Assembly (NCBI GenBank): GCA_902767285.1
Contig: CACXHC010000156.1
Span: 1-5,222 of the forward strand
DNA length: 5,222 nucleotides
DNA from: an uncultured Ruminococcus sp.
GTDB lineage: Bacteria; Bacillota; Clostridia; Oscillospirales; Acutalibacteraceae
Reading direction: 5' to 3'
Positions within the stretch are counted from its first letter, which is position 1. Every line of letters begins with the position of its first letter. The notes under the pieces are model-generated. The model worked only from the letters and a program-made list of their open reading frames with translations, was not told where the DNA came from and searched no databases. Shown here piece by piece: positions 5,195-5,222 of this stretch. Made by a program: the position numbers and the translations under genes.

Positions 5195-5222
5195 ATGGTA
5201 GAGTAGGTTTAGTATGCTATCC

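Noticed and set aside
1..5222. CRISPR arrays, tRNA/rRNA genes, insertion sequences or phage genes
   Set aside because: No regularly spaced repeats, cloverleaf or rRNA motifs, transposase motifs or target duplications were seen on either strand.

Overview
The window reads as part of a Clostridia-type Firmicutes genome, possibly an Oscillospiraceae/Ruminococcus-like gut anaerobe. The signs are A+T-rich intergenic DNA, strong AGGAGG/AGAGGTGA ribosome binding sites, use of TTG starts, a classical PPDK-type protein fold, and a small ECF sigma factor paired with a one-membrane-segment anti-sigma-like protein. The taxon is inferred from style only; no rRNA or other marker gene is present.

Layout. 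Bases 1-152 hold a perfect 16-bp terminator stem and an A/T-rich hairpin, both downstream of a leftward operon. That operon has two tandem paralogues on the minus strand, 1871-3469 (first) and 153-1751 (second), separated by 119 bp containing a hairpin. Each is 532 aa with the starts chosen here. Each corresponds to the front ~530 residues of pyruvate, phosphate dikinase (PPDK): the ATP-grasp nucleotide-binding domain plus the swivelling phosphohistidine domain. The C-terminal PEP/pyruvate-binding barrel is absent from both. The second gene keeps the phosphorylatable His and most ATP-site residues. The first has lost the His (Asn instead) and an ATP-site Arg (Val instead), so it looks like a pseudoenzyme.

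A 303-bp divergent intergenic region (3470-3772) carries an extended -10 promoter for the PPDK-like operon, two dyads and A/T tracts. To its right, on the plus strand, are an ECF sigma factor (3773-4255) and, 2 bp later, a membrane-anchored protein that is probably its anti-sigma factor or sensor (4258-5079). Bases 5080-5222 hold a long hairpin repeat whose layout resembles the hairpin at the left end.

Working together: the sigma/anti-sigma pair is a plausible envelope-signal module. The PPDK-like pair could be an ATP-dependent His-phosphorylating unit that passes its phosphate to something other than the usual in-cis pyruvate domain. The functional connection between the two operons is inferred only from adjacency and a shared upstream region. 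The most unusual feature is the tandem pair of barrel-less PPDK proteins, one apparently competent and one apparently dead.
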